From Paenibacillus baekrokdamisoli (GTDB lineage Bacteria; Bacillota; Bacilli; Paenibacillales; Paenibacillaceae): a DNA stretch of 64,000 nt. Below are positions 24,540 to 33,313 of the stretch, one piece after another. The translations under genes were made by a program, and so were the position numbers. Below the pieces are notes generated by a model that saw only the letters and a list, made by a program, of their open reading frames with translations, had not been told where the DNA came from and did not search any database. Numbering within the stretch: position 1 is the first letter of the stretch; every line of letters begins with the position of its first letter. The stretch is taken from the NCBI RefSeq assembly GCF_003945345.1, contig NZ_AP019308.1, positions 2,480,001-2,544,000 of the forward strand, read 5' to 3'.

Positions 24540-25061
24540 TTATTGGGTGGGCAATTTGTATGTAACTACAAATGCGCCATTCTGGAATTGGTAAAAGTCA
24601 TAATAATAAGTTTTAACTGAAGATTGCACTTTAGAATAATAAACTTCCCATACCGGTGCATTGTTCAACATTCCAAGCTTAGTATTTTTAATGGATGCAT
24701 CCGGTTTGGATTGTAAGAATCTCTGTTCAATTTCCTGGCTAGTTAGGCCATCCTTAGCCTTGAGCACCAATGATGTATCCTTCTTGAGCCAAACGTAGGT
24801 ATCCTCGTTATTCTTATCCTTGCCTTCCACAATCCAAATGGACTCATCCCATACGAATGGATAAGATAAAGTCGCTTCCTTCAATCCTGCGGTTTCAATT
24901 GCTTTTGCTTCCGCCAAACGTTCTTGTTTCCACATCGGAGATTGAACCGATCGATAATAAGCGTTCAATGCAATCAAAACCACAACGACAATCATGACGG
25001 ACAGCAGCGTCCAACGGGCTGCCGTCATTACGGGTGGCCTTTTACGTCGATTCGTGCGCAT
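24540..25061 (-). CDS. tseB: Cell wall elongation regulator TseB-like protein (YpmB)
   Basis: A 173-residue membrane-anchored protein with a basic N-terminus, one membrane helix (LLSVMIVVVVLIALNAYY) and an extracellular DUF5590/PepSY-like region (LKAKDGLTSQEIEQRFLQSK, APVWEVYY). In B. subtilis this gene, formerly ypmB, lies between dinG and asnS and modulates the penicillin-binding protein PBP2A during cell elongation. The same neighbourhood is kept here, although aspB, which usually follows, is replaced by the FtsH-like and ackA units. It follows the deaminase gene directly (1-nt overlap). Confidence 0.85.
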   Translation of the reverse strand: MRTNRRKRPPVMTAARWTLLSVMIVVVVLIALNAYYRSVQSPMWKQERLAEAKAIETAGLKEATLSYPFVWDESIWIVEGKDKNNEDTYVWLKKDTSLVLKAKDGLTSQEIEQRFLQSKPDASIKNTKLGMLNNAPVWEVYYSKVQSSVKTYYYDFYQFQNGAFVVTYKLPTQ

Positions 25062-26362
25062 TAGGAGGATAGCAGCCTTTCAAAGCATTGCTGTGCTTCG
25101 TGGCGAATTCTCGCTTCATCCAGCAGTAGGCATTCCCCATTCTTGACGACTTGTTTACCATCAATCCAAACATGCAGCACATCTCTGCCTGAACCCGAAT
25201 AAACCAAATGGGACACCATATCTGTTTGTGGGTAGAAATGCGGCTGTTCTACATTAAGAGCGATAAAGTCTGCCTTCATTCCTTCCTTAAGCATACCTAG
25301 ACGTTTTTCCTGCCAGATCGCTTTGGCTCCGTAAGTGGTTGCCATCTTGAGCGCTTCCCATGCAGGAATTGCAGTCGGATCACCAGAGATTCCTTTGTGA
25401 ATAAGCGCTGATAACCTGACCTCATCAAACAAGTCCAGATTGTTATTGCTAGCTGCACTATCCGTACCTAAGGAGACCGTTATGCCTGCCTTCAAAAGAT
25501 CGGGTACACGGGCGATCCCGCTCGCCAGCTTCAAGTTACTTACCGGGTTATGGGATACAGCAGCACCACGCTCAGCAAGCAAAGCAATTTCTTCATCATT
25601 CAAATGAACGGCATGGGCCAGTAGGGAAGGACGTGTAAAGAAGCCTAGCTTATCCAGATGTTCAACTGGACGACAGCCATAGTCCTTCACATTCTGAGCA
25701 ACCTCAGCCGCCGATTCTGACATATGCGTATGTAGCGGAACGTCCAATTCATGAGCAGCTTCAACGATCCTAGCGATATAGTCCGGCGGGCATGTATATG
25801 GCGCGTGCGGTGACAGCATAGCCGTTATACGTCCTTCTGCCTGACCATTCCAATCCCTTACGAACTGCTTCGCCTCGTTTAGCTTTGAGGTCTGTACGTC
25901 AGGCGGGCAAAGCCCAATAACACCGCGAGTTAATACGCCGCGAATGCCGGATTGCTCCACGACCTCAGCAACAATATGCATGCGATCATACATATCAACA
26001 AATGATGTTGTACCTGATTTGAGCATTTCGGCTACAGCAAGCGAAGTTCCCCACCGAGCATCATCATCGGTGAATTTCGCTTCCATCGGCCACATTTTTT
26101 GTTCAAGCCATACTTGCAGAGACTGATCATCCGAATAGCCGCGAAGCAGTGACATCGCTGCATGTCCGTGGGTGTTAACTAAACCCGGCATGAAAACGAG
26201 ACCCTGTCCATTTATTCGTTCTGCACCTTCTGGCAATGGGTCTGGAGCTTCCTCACTCAAATAAAGGATCGTATCTCCTTCGACGACCATATGACCCTTC
26301 AGTACGGGACGGTTATCATCCATTGTTACAAAAATACCGTTCTCAATCCACAACCGTTTCAT
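25061..26362 (-). CDS. mtaD: 5-methylthioadenosine/S-adenosylhomocysteine deaminase (MtaD family)
   Basis: A 433-residue amidohydrolase that deaminates adenosine-type nucleosides in methionine salvage. Metal and active-site residues are visible: VNTHGHAAMSLLRG (first His pair), LHTHMSESAAEV, AHAVHLNDEE and SLGTDSAASNN (metal Asp). The GYSDDQSLQVWLEQKMWPME segment is characteristic of the MtaD/TrzN-like subgroup. It overlaps rex by 20 nt upstream and tseB downstream, so it belongs to the dinG-rex-mtaD-tseB unit. Related deaminases with similar motifs act on guanine or cytosine, so substrate assignment is by similarity. Confidence 0.87.
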   Translation of the reverse strand: MKRLWIENGIFVTMDDNRPVLKGHMVVEGDTILYLSEEAPDPLPEGAERINGQGLVFMPGLVNTHGHAAMSLLRGYSDDQSLQVWLEQKMWPMEAKFTDDDARWGTSLAVAEMLKSGTTSFVDMYDRMHIVAEVVEQSGIRGVLTRGVIGLCPPDVQTSKLNEAKQFVRDWNGQAEGRITAMLSPHAPYTCPPDYIARIVEAAHELDVPLHTHMSESAAEVAQNVKDYGCRPVEHLDKLGFFTRPSLLAHAVHLNDEEIALLAERGAAVSHNPVSNLKLASGIARVPDLLKAGITVSLGTDSAASNNNLDLFDEVRLSALIHKGISGDPTAIPAWEALKMATTYGAKAIWQEKRLGMLKEGMKADFIALNVEQPHFYPQTDMVSHLVYSGSGRDVLHVWIDGKQVVKNGECLLLDEARIRHEAQQCFERLLSS

Positions 26363-26999
26363 CCTCGTCGTCCCCTTCTTTTTCCAAATAATAGGCTAAG
26401 CTCAGCAATTCCGTCGTGAAATCCGCATAGTGAATGCGAACATGATCTGGAACCCTCAATATTGTCGGAGCAAAATTTAAAATACCCGCAACTCCAGCAT
26501 CCACGAAACGATCCGCTACATTCTGTGCTTCAACAGCAGGAACAGTAATAATTCCAATTCGGATATTTCGCTCCGCAACCGTTTCCTGCAGCTTGTCCAT
26601 AGGCAAAACGCTCAAGCCATTAATTGAAGCACCAACCATTGAAGGATGAGCATCAAATACAGCAGTGATTTTCATATTATCCTTCAAATAGGTATTATAA
26701 TTGCATAGCGCACGTCCAAGGTTACCCGCACCGACTAACCCTACATTAAGCGGCTGGTCGAGCTTTAAGATCTGTCTGATTTTCTCGATGAGATAAGACA
26801 CATCATAGCCAATGCCTTTACGTCCAAAATCACCAAAATAGGCAAGATCCTTGCGGATTTGAGCTGGATTCAAATCTAATTTATTCCCAAGCTCCTGTGA
26901 GGATACCGTCTGCACATCCCTCATATGCAAATCGTTCAATACCTGCAGGTAAACAGGCAATCTACGAACTACCGCTTCAGAAATTTTGAAAGGCTTCAC
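26343..26999 (-). CDS. rex: Redox-sensing transcriptional repressor Rex
   Basis: A 218-residue NADH-responsive repressor that controls fermentation and respiration genes. The N-terminal winged helix includes VSSQELGNKLDLNPAQIRKD and the family hallmark DLAYFGDFGRKGIGYDV. The C-terminal Rossmann domain has VGLVGAGNLGRAL. A GTG start overlaps the dinG stop codon (GTGA), showing coupling. In most Bacilli rex stands elsewhere, so its place behind dinG is a lineage feature. The ackA and hydroxyacyl-CoA dehydrogenase genes nearby are plausible targets, but no clear Rex operator was found. Confidence 0.95.
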   Translation of the reverse strand: MKPFKISEAVVRRLPVYLQVLNDLHMRDVQTVSSQELGNKLDLNPAQIRKDLAYFGDFGRKGIGYDVSYLIEKIRQILKLDQPLNVGLVGAGNLGRALCNYNTYLKDNMKITAVFDAHPSMVGASINGLSVLPMDKLQETVAERNIRIGIITVPAVEAQNVADRFVDAGVAGILNFAPTILRVPDHVRIHYADFTTELLSLAYYLEKEGDDEDETVVD

Positions 27000-29881
27000 T
27001 CGTCAATCCCCCCATGTCCTGACGCTAACCATTCCCTTATACGGGGTACGATTTGTTCCAAATGCATATGCTCGATCTTGGGGCCAGGCAATGAATATAG
27101 AAAGTATTTGCCATAATACGTGTCAATAACACGTGTATCATAAATGAGAACAATACCGCGGTCTTTTGTCGTACGAACCAGCCTTCCAAAGCCTTGCTTG
27201 AACTTAATTACAGCTTGAGGGATCGAGAGCTTCATGAACGGATTAAGCTTCTGCTCCTGCAACATCTCAGACTTGGCCTCGACAAGCGGATTATTCGGCG
27301 GCTGAAACGGCAACCGTACAATGGCTAGACAGGTGAGCGCATCACCGGGTATATCTACACCTTCCCAGAAGCTGCTCGTTCCAAGGAGCACCGACGCTGC
27401 CTGCTGTTGAAACCGCCTGGTAAGCTTGCTCCGGTTACCACTGTCAATCCCTTGACCTAGCAGTTGAATCCCGCTTGGCATCAATGCTTCTTTCAAAGGA
27501 TCATACACCTGCTTGAGCATTTTGTAAGAGGTAAATAGAACCAGCATGCGTCCTTTAGTCTCGATTGCTGCCTCCGCAAGCGACTTAACCAGCATTTCGT
27601 TAAACAGCGGATCGCCTGCAGCCCCTTTAAGAACTGGGAAATTACGCGGAATAATTACCAGCGCTTGATCTCGGTAATTGAACGGTGAAGGAAGTTGAAC
27701 CGTCTTTAATCTACCGTGCTCTTCGTCTTGCTCCAAGCCAAGCTGCTCACATGCATATTGAAAGGACTTCTGTACAGACAAAGTCGCTGATGTGAGAACG
27801 ACGCTTTTCTTGGTATCGAAGAAGAACGATCGCAATTGACTGCTGACATCAGCAGGAACCGCATAAAGATGAATGGATTTGGCTCTAAAATTACTATTTG
27901 CTTCAATCCAATATACATTTTCTGCTTTGTCCGCTTTCATGAATTGGCGCAGCTCATCTCGGGCGCGTGTCAGATCCTTTACCGTTCCGCTCAGATCAGT
28001 CACAAGCGCGATAAGGGCAGGATCTTTACATTCATCCTTCATGCTCTGGAACATTTTATCGAGGGGACGAATGATTTGGCTCAGCAGCCCATTTACAACT
28101 TCCTCAATCGCTTGGGCATCCTGCCATTTACTTGGGAGCTTGCTGCTGCGAAGTCGTAATATGAACTGTCCCGTTTCACCTGATGAGGACTCCTGTGGGC
28201 CTCCATTACCAGCGCCCAATAATGAGAATAATAAATCAAACAAACGATCCCATTCATCACGAAGCTCCCCGAAAACGGGTACAACACTGTCTATTTCTTC
28301 CTGCCATTTGTCTGCATAATCGGTATCTTCATTAGCAATTCTATGCTTGAGCTGAATGAGCTGACCGTTACGAGCATCCTTGCAAAGTCTGCCAACTGGA
28401 TGTTGTACCGTATGATAGGATAATTGTGTACCCAAATGCTTACCTGCTACCTCTTCCAGATGATGAGCCTCATCGACAATGAGATGCTCGAAGCCTGGCA
28501 GTAATCGGTGATCAGCGCGAATATCCGTGAAAAGCATGGAATGATTCGTAATGACAACATCTGCGAGATTGGCCTCTTGCTTAGCTCTATGATAGTAACA
28601 GCGCTTAAACCAAGGACAGCTTCGATTGAGACAGGAATCTGCATCACTGGATACCGTGCTCCAGAACTCCGCTCCCCGATTGCCGAAATTAAGCTCTTCC
28701 TGATCCCCGTTCTCTGTTTCGCTGAGCCAAACGACCATCTGTGCTGACGTAATACGATCCTCTACCGGCGCTGCAAAATCTCTTGTATGGACCTTACCTT
28801 CAAATTTGCGTAAACAAAGATAATTGCCGCGTCCTTTGAAGACAGCGGCTCGGAAGGGATAAGGCATAACAGCTTGCAGCAAGGGCAAATCTCTTTGCCT
28901 TAGCTGCTCCTGCAGGTTTATCGTATGCGTGCTTACGACTATCTTTTTATTATGCTGGACACCATAGTATAGTGCGGGTATTAAATAGCCTAATGATTTG
29001 CCCGTTCCAGTACCCGCTTCGATAAGCAAATGACGATCGCTCTCTAATGCATCAATAACTTCTTGGAACATCATATTCTGCGGCTCACGCTCTTCGTACC
29101 CCGGTACGATAGACCGAATGCTGTCCTTCATATGGGTTAGAAAATCATGGAATGACCACTCACCTACTTGATCAGCTTCACCATTCTCCCCACGCGGCAG
29201 CTGTTCCTCGGTCCAATCTCCAGCTTTCATGGCAAACTGCCGAAAATAAACATAAGCATCTGTATCAATTGAGGTCATTGTTTCTTTATGAACCGCCATC
29301 TGCTCCACAAACCAGCCAAGATCGTCAATCTCATCGCTCAGCAGCCCTGACAAGCGCTGGAGCGTGAGAAGCGGCAAGCTCGACAGCTTCTTGAAGCATT
29401 CGATGAATAGCTCTGCAGTTGCCTTAGCATCACTATCCGCTCGGTGATGGTGGTCATGCTCAATGCCAAACAGCTCCGTTACAGCGCCAAGCTGATACGT
29501 AGTCAATGATGGATAAAGGACACGAAGCAAATCAATGGTATCCAGCTGACGACCTGCAAACGGCATGTAGCCGCTTCGATCGAGTGCCATGTTCAAGAAG
29601 CCTGCATCAAAGCCAACATTGTGGGCGACTAAAACGGCATCATCGAGAATGGGAATAAGCTCAAGGAGCACATCTTCAACAGAAGGTGCGTCCTCGACCA
29701 TAGAAGCATCTATTCCCGTTAATTGTGTAATAAAGGGTGGAATTGGAATCGTCGGTTTTACAAAGGTATGATAAGTCCTTACGATTTGCATGGATTCATC
29801 AAGTAAAACAAGACCAACTTGTATCATTTCATCGCCGGCCCCATGACCGGTCGTTTCTAAATCCAGTACCGCGTAATTCAT
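26996..29881 (-). CDS. dinG: DinG-family ATP-dependent helicase/exonuclease
   Basis: A 961-residue two-domain protein. Residues 1-180 form a DEDDh 3'-5' exonuclease (DLETTGHG, HNVGFDAGFL, HHRADSDA). Residues from about 270 form an XPD-like superfamily 2 helicase with Walker A GTGTGKS (near 290), VDEAHH (near 470), SATLS, and the late VLLGTSSFWEGVD and GFGRLVRT motifs. Four cysteines (about 356, 417, 422 and 428) lie where XPD-type helicases bind an iron-sulphur cluster; the B. subtilis enzyme is described as lacking one, so this may differ. The ATG at 29881 begins right at the exonuclease domain; an upstream TTG at 29926 would overlap the TPR gene. It heads the dinG-rex-mtaD-tseB unit. Confidence 0.93.
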   Translation of the reverse strand: MNYAVLDLETTGHGAGDEMIQVGLVLLDESMQIVRTYHTFVKPTIPIPPFITQLTGIDASMVEDAPSVEDVLLELIPILDDAVLVAHNVGFDAGFLNMALDRSGYMPFAGRQLDTIDLLRVLYPSLTTYQLGAVTELFGIEHDHHHRADSDAKATAELFIECFKKLSSLPLLTLQRLSGLLSDEIDDLGWFVEQMAVHKETMTSIDTDAYVYFRQFAMKAGDWTEEQLPRGENGEADQVGEWSFHDFLTHMKDSIRSIVPGYEEREPQNMMFQEVIDALESDRHLLIEAGTGTGKSLGYLIPALYYGVQHNKKIVVSTHTINLQEQLRQRDLPLLQAVMPYPFRAAVFKGRGNYLCLRKFEGKVHTRDFAAPVEDRITSAQMVVWLSETENGDQEELNFGNRGAEFWSTVSSDADSCLNRSCPWFKRCYYHRAKQEANLADVVITNHSMLFTDIRADHRLLPGFEHLIVDEAHHLEEVAGKHLGTQLSYHTVQHPVGRLCKDARNGQLIQLKHRIANEDTDYADKWQEEIDSVVPVFGELRDEWDRLFDLLFSLLGAGNGGPQESSSGETGQFILRLRSSKLPSKWQDAQAIEEVVNGLLSQIIRPLDKMFQSMKDECKDPALIALVTDLSGTVKDLTRARDELRQFMKADKAENVYWIEANSNFRAKSIHLYAVPADVSSQLRSFFFDTKKSVVLTSATLSVQKSFQYACEQLGLEQDEEHGRLKTVQLPSPFNYRDQALVIIPRNFPVLKGAAGDPLFNEMLVKSLAEAAIETKGRMLVLFTSYKMLKQVYDPLKEALMPSGIQLLGQGIDSGNRSKLTRRFQQQAASVLLGTSSFWEGVDIPGDALTCLAIVRLPFQPPNNPLVEAKSEMLQEQKLNPFMKLSIPQAVIKFKQGFGRLVRTTKDRGIVLIYDTRVIDTYYGKYFLYSLPGPKIEHMHLEQIVPRIREWLASGHGGIDE

Positions 29882-29906
29882 CCGGTTTTCGATCCTCTCA
29901 CAAAAA

Positions 29907-30692
29907 CTAAAGCTGTCCGCTCCCAAAATAGAGGGAAAGATGACCCGCCTGCTGTTGACAGGACTTCATGTTGGACAGCGGGTCGGCAAATTCCGGGTCG
30001 GCTTCGTGCGCTTTCTCAAAATACTTTGCAGCCTGTTCAAGATTCATGCGAACCGCTTGTATACAACCTAATGCATTAAGAGCAAGAGCTCGCCATTTGG
30101 CATAATCCGTCACCTCAACGAGAAATTGAAAATGCCGCTGTGCTTCATGCCATTCCTGTAAATGCATATAAGTCATAGCCAAGAACAACAGCGCTCGATT
30201 ATCGTCGGGTGACAGCCTAACCGCTTCTTCAAAATGCTGAGCTGCTTGACGGAACATGAACAGCTTGAAGTAGCCCTGCCCTCGCATCATGGTTTGAGTT
30301 CGCTCATATTCTGCTTCACTCTCCAGCACAGCTTCTTCAGCGTGGGCTGCTGCTCCGCTGGCATAAGCCTCAGTAGCGGAACCAAGAATGGCATCAGCCG
30401 GTGGCTTAAGCTCATCATTGTGAGCCGTACCATAAGGAGGCTTACCGCCTGCGTAGCCCTGTGGAGAACTTTGACCTTGTTGAAGAGCGATTGACGGATC
30501 AAGCTGGAGATCGCGAAAGTCAGCCATTTTCTCTTCAAATTGCAGCCATTGCTCGATGAAGGTGTCACTGAACTGTTTTAGAACAGCGAGCTGCTCGTCA
30601 TGCAGTTTTTTCTGATCTGCGTTCGCATTTGGATAATGAATCATAATTTCATTAAGCTTTTCATTCATGGAAGCAAAAACATGCTTAAACAT
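29907..30692 (-). CDS. TPR-repeat protein
   Basis: A 261-residue soluble protein. The N-terminal 100 residues are helical and Gln-rich (EQWLQFEEKMADFRD). A low-complexity Ala/Glu linker follows. The C-terminal half has at least three tetratricopeptide repeats (MRGQGYFKLFMFRQAAQHFE, DNRALLFLAMTYMHLQEWHE, ALNALGCIQAVRMNLEQAAK). Such repeats mediate protein contacts; a partner is not evident. The ATG at 30692 follows AAGGTGGG. It lies between panD (134 bp upstream) and dinG, where Bacillus has no equivalent. Confidence 0.75.
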   Translation of the reverse strand: MFKHVFASMNEKLNEIMIHYPNANADQKKLHDEQLAVLKQFSDTFIEQWLQFEEKMADFRDLQLDPSIALQQGQSSPQGYAGGKPPYGTAHNDELKPPADAILGSATEAYASGAAAHAEEAVLESEAEYERTQTMMRGQGYFKLFMFRQAAQHFEEAVRLSPDDNRALLFLAMTYMHLQEWHEAQRHFQFLVEVTDYAKWRALALNALGCIQAVRMNLEQAAKYFEKAHEADPEFADPLSNMKSCQQQAGHLSLYFGSGQL

Positions 30693-30825
30693 CGTCTGCA
30701 TCCCACCTTCACGCCATGTTGTGATGTAGAGAATTGTTATGCTCATTCTTTGCCCCGGCATCTGTTTTCATACAACGTCCCAGACGTTTCACAAGGCTGG
30801 AATTCTACATGGCGGCGTGGAAATG

Positions 30826-31209
30826 TTAGATAATGGCGGCGTGTACCTCTTCATAAGACGATTCAATGGGGCGATTGGCTGCATCCAAGATAACAACCTT
30901 TGGTTTGTTGGCGCGGCTTTCCTCTTCAGTCATCATTCCGTAAGAAATAATGATAACATTATCTCCAACCTGTACAAGTCTTGCTGCTGCACCATTCAGA
31001 CATATAACCCCAGTACCTCTTGGCCCCGCAATTACATACGTTTCCAGACGTGCACCGTTATTGTTGTTAACAATTTGTACCTTTTCATTTGCCCAAATAT
31101 CGGCCAGCTCCATCAAATCCTCATCAATGGTTATGCTGCCTACATAATTCAAGTTAGCTTCTGTTACGGTTGCCCGATGCAGCTTGGATTTCATCATCGT
31201 TCTGAACAT
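30826..31209 (-). CDS. panD: Aspartate 1-decarboxylase
   Basis: A 127-residue pyruvoyl enzyme making beta-alanine from aspartate for pantothenate and CoA. The self-processing site YVGSITID (Gly24-Ser25) yields the pyruvoyl group. Conserved [13 protein letters not shown] and [15 protein letters not shown] follow. The ATG at 31209 gives the standard start [20 protein letters not shown] and has GGGGGTG upstream. The first 56 nt lie within the 3' end of panC. Confidence 0.96.
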   Translation of the reverse strand: MFRTMMKSKLHRATVTEANLNYVGSITIDEDLMELADIWANEKVQIVNNNNGARLETYVIAGPRGTGVICLNGAAARLVQVGDNVIIISYGMMTEEESRANKPKVVILDAANRPIESSYEEVHAAII

Positions 31210-32092
31210 GTCTGTCACCCCCAAACGGTACCATTAAACGGTTATCTATAAGACGCGTCTGCCCAAATTTAACGGCTAGCGCGACAATTAAAGTCGATTC
31301 ATGACGAGATAGGTCTACACCTTGCTCAGGCAATGTCAAATCTGGATATTCAAGAACCTCTGCATAATCAATTTCTGCAAGTGAGGCTTCTCTTATCTTG
31401 CTGTTGATACGTGAGGCAAGCTCCGCGGCTGTAATACCTGGTTCCTTTAACCAATCATCAGCAGCAAGCAGCGTCTGTGAAAGAACGACCGCTTGATTGC
31501 GCTGCTCTTCGTTAAGATAAACATTGCGCGAGCTCATAGCCAGGCCATCTGCTTCCCTAATTGTTTCACAAGGCACGATTTCTACTGGAAAATTAAGATC
31601 ATCCACCATACGCTTTATAACAGCCACTTGTTGGGCATCCTTCATCCCAAAATAAGCACAATCCGGCATAATCAGGTGGAACAGCTTGCTAACTACGGTT
31701 CCTACACCATCAAAGTGACCGGGCCTTGAAGCACCGCATAGACGATCAGTCACCGTACTAACCAGCACTTTCGTAAATGGCGTCTTCGGGTACATCTCAT
31801 GAACGGTAGGCATGAATACCACATCGATATGATTAGCCTCTGCCAGTGCGATGTCGCGTTCCGAATCCCTTGGATAACGATCAAAATCTTCATTTGGACC
31901 AAATTGAAGCGGGTTAACGAATATGGATAGGATTGTATATTCACATTCCTCATTGGCTCTACGCATCAAGCTGGCATGTCCTGCATGCAGGAAACCCATC
32001 GTCGGGATCAAGCCAATACGTCCTTCTGGGACGCTTCTGCGTTGTTTAAGCAACTGAGCTTTAAGCTCAGTTATCGTTGTGCAAACGATCAT
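31154..32092 (-). CDS. panC: Pantothenate synthetase
   Basis: A 312-residue enzyme that joins pantoate and beta-alanine with ATP. Motifs: [14 protein letters not shown] (HIGH-like), [39 protein letters not shown]. The core normally ends near TRLIDN; here about 20 extra residues ([20 protein letters not shown]...) are encoded inside the start of panD in another frame, an overlap of 56 nt. The start codon overlaps the panB stop (TAATG). It is the middle gene of the panBCD operon under the structured leader. Confidence 0.95.
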   Translation of the reverse strand: MIVCTTITELKAQLLKQRRSVPEGRIGLIPTMGFLHAGHASLMRRANEECEYTILSIFVNPLQFGPNEDFDRYPRDSERDIALAEANHIDVVFMPTVHEMYPKTPFTKVLVSTVTDRLCGASRPGHFDGVGTVVSKLFHLIMPDCAYFGMKDAQQVAVIKRMVDDLNFPVEIVPCETIREADGLAMSSRNVYLNEEQRNQAVVLSQTLLAADDWLKEPGITAAELASRINSKIREASLAEIDYAEVLEYPDLTLPEQGVDLSRHESTLIVALAVKFGQTRLIDNRLMVPFGGDRHVQNDDEIQAASGNRNRS

Positions 32093-32970
32093 TACTTACC
32101 CGCCTCCTTTCCGCTTTCTTGACTGCGGCTGCTGCCATAGAGCTGTGTAAATAATTCCTGTTCCATCGGAAACACATGCTCCTGCTGTGGAAACGCGCGA
32201 GATTTCACTTCTGACACATACGAACCAATCGCATTACGAATCGTTGTACCAATATCCGCATAGGTTTTCACGAATTTCTTCTCCCGATAAGGTGAAGCAT
32301 ATTGCAAAATGTCATGGTACACCAGCACTTGTCCGTCACAACCTCTGCCTGCACCAATACCAATTACAGGGATCGAAAGCGCGGACGCAATAGCTTCGGC
32401 AAGCGGTTCGGTTACAAGCTCCAGAACGATACTGAATGCTCCCGCCGCTTCCAGAGCTTTGGCATCCTCTATTAGCTGCTGGGCTTCGCGCTCCAGCTTA
32501 CCTTGTACGCGATAACCGCCCAGCTGATGAACGGATTGCGGCGTGAGTCCAATATGCCCCATCACTGGTATTCCTGCACGAACACAGGCGGCAACCTCAT
32601 CCGCAATGTCTGCTCCACCTTCAAGCTTAATCGCATGAGCATGGCCTTCCTGCATTATTCTAGCCGCATTCCGCAAGGTTGCTTCTTTGCCGATTCTATA
32701 GGTCATGAAAGGCATATCCGTCACAATAAATGTGTTCGTTGCAGCGCGTGCTACTACCCTTGAATGGTAGACCATATCATCTAAAGTTACAGGTATTGTT
32801 GTATCATAACCAAGCACCACATTGCCTAGCGAATCTCCGACAAGTATAATGTCGATTCCCGCTTCTTCAGCAAGCTTAGCGGATGGATAATCATAGGCAG
32901 TCAGCATCGAAATTGGCTCGCCGCTTTGTTTCATTTTTTTCAGCTTCGTAATAGTCAACGGTTGTTTCAT
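32092..32970 (-). CDS. panB: 3-methyl-2-oxobutanoate hydroxymethyltransferase
   Basis: The first pantothenate enzyme, 292 residues, adding a hydroxymethyl group from methylene-THF to ketoisovalerate. Conserved parts are MLTAYDYPSAKLAEEAGID, VGDSLGNVVLGYD, the metal- and substrate-binding IKLEGG, GHIGLTPQSVHQLGG and IGIGAGRGCDGQVLVYHD. An AAGGAGG site precedes the ATG. It is the first gene of panBCD, 85 bp after a strong leader terminator, implying control by attenuation. Confidence 0.96.
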   Translation of the reverse strand: MKQPLTITKLKKMKQSGEPISMLTAYDYPSAKLAEEAGIDIILVGDSLGNVVLGYDTTIPVTLDDMVYHSRVVARAATNTFIVTDMPFMTYRIGKEATLRNAARIMQEGHAHAIKLEGGADIADEVAACVRAGIPVMGHIGLTPQSVHQLGGYRVQGKLEREAQQLIEDAKALEAAGAFSIVLELVTEPLAEAIASALSIPVIGIGAGRGCDGQVLVYHDILQYASPYREKKFVKTYADIGTTIRNAIGSYVSEVKSRAFPQQEHVFPMEQELFTQLYGSSRSQESGKEAGK

Positions 32971-33056
32971 TGCTTCATCCTCCTTGGATTGGGATGACTT
33001 CGGCCCCTAAGCTTATCTTAAAGCTTTAGCGAACCCAAGCCTTCCTATGTGGTAAA

Positions 33057-33092
33057 CACAAAAAAACCTTCTAGCCCGTCGCTAAAAAGGTT
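33057..33092 (-). terminator. Leader terminator upstream of panB
   Basis: AACCTT and TAGC on one arm pair with GCTAGAAGGTT on the other around a short loop, followed by seven T on the minus strand. It lies between the promoter and panB, so full read-through would be needed for expression. Confidence 0.75.
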
Positions 33093-33216
33093 CCAATTCA
33101 AAAAGGAACGTCCTGCTACCAGCGAGCTTCCTTCTGTCTCGGTCCCTAACGGCTCAGAGCAGAGTACACTGCCTTGCAAAAAGACATCAATCAACCACGA
33201 CTACATGGTGTGAAGC

Positions 33217-33262
33217 TTCGACTTCCGGTGCGGTTCGAGTGCATCGATACCGCCCTGTCGAA
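33217..33262 (-). ncRNA. Candidate pan-motif RNA
   Basis: The minus strand folds as TTCGAC/GTCGAA, an internal loop, GG/CC, GCGGT/ACCGC and TCGA/TCGA, with single unpaired A residues between helices. The published pan motif, found before panB in Firmicutes, is a hairpin with conserved bulged adenosines. Position and shape fit, but I cannot check the covariance model; only one copy is clear although the motif is often tandem. Confidence 0.5.
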
Positions 33263-33284
33263 TGATTCATTGATAACCCGATTA

Positions 33285-33313
33285 TAACAAAGAAACCACA
33301 TGCCGTCTATGAA
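33285..33313 (-). promoter_or_regulatory. Promoter of the panBCD leader
   Basis: TATAAT on the minus strand (33285-33290) with TAGACG 17 bp upstream as a 4/6 match to -35. The -35 end overlaps the birA stop region. Confidence 0.6.

Larger units (their letters stand above)
32971..33306. other. panB leader region
   Basis: No protein gene. It contains, in transcription order on the minus strand, a promoter (-10 at 33285-33290), a hairpin with unpaired adenosines (33217-33262), further pairable segments, a strong terminator (33057-33092) and the panB ribosome site. This is the layout of a regulated leader RNA of about 220 nt. Confidence 0.7.

Noticed and set aside
33060..33290. Alternative identities for the panB leader: SRP RNA, T-box or 6S RNA
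   Set aside because: The conserved SRP GGAAG-type loop context, the T-box sequence and a 6S-like end-to-end duplex were not found.
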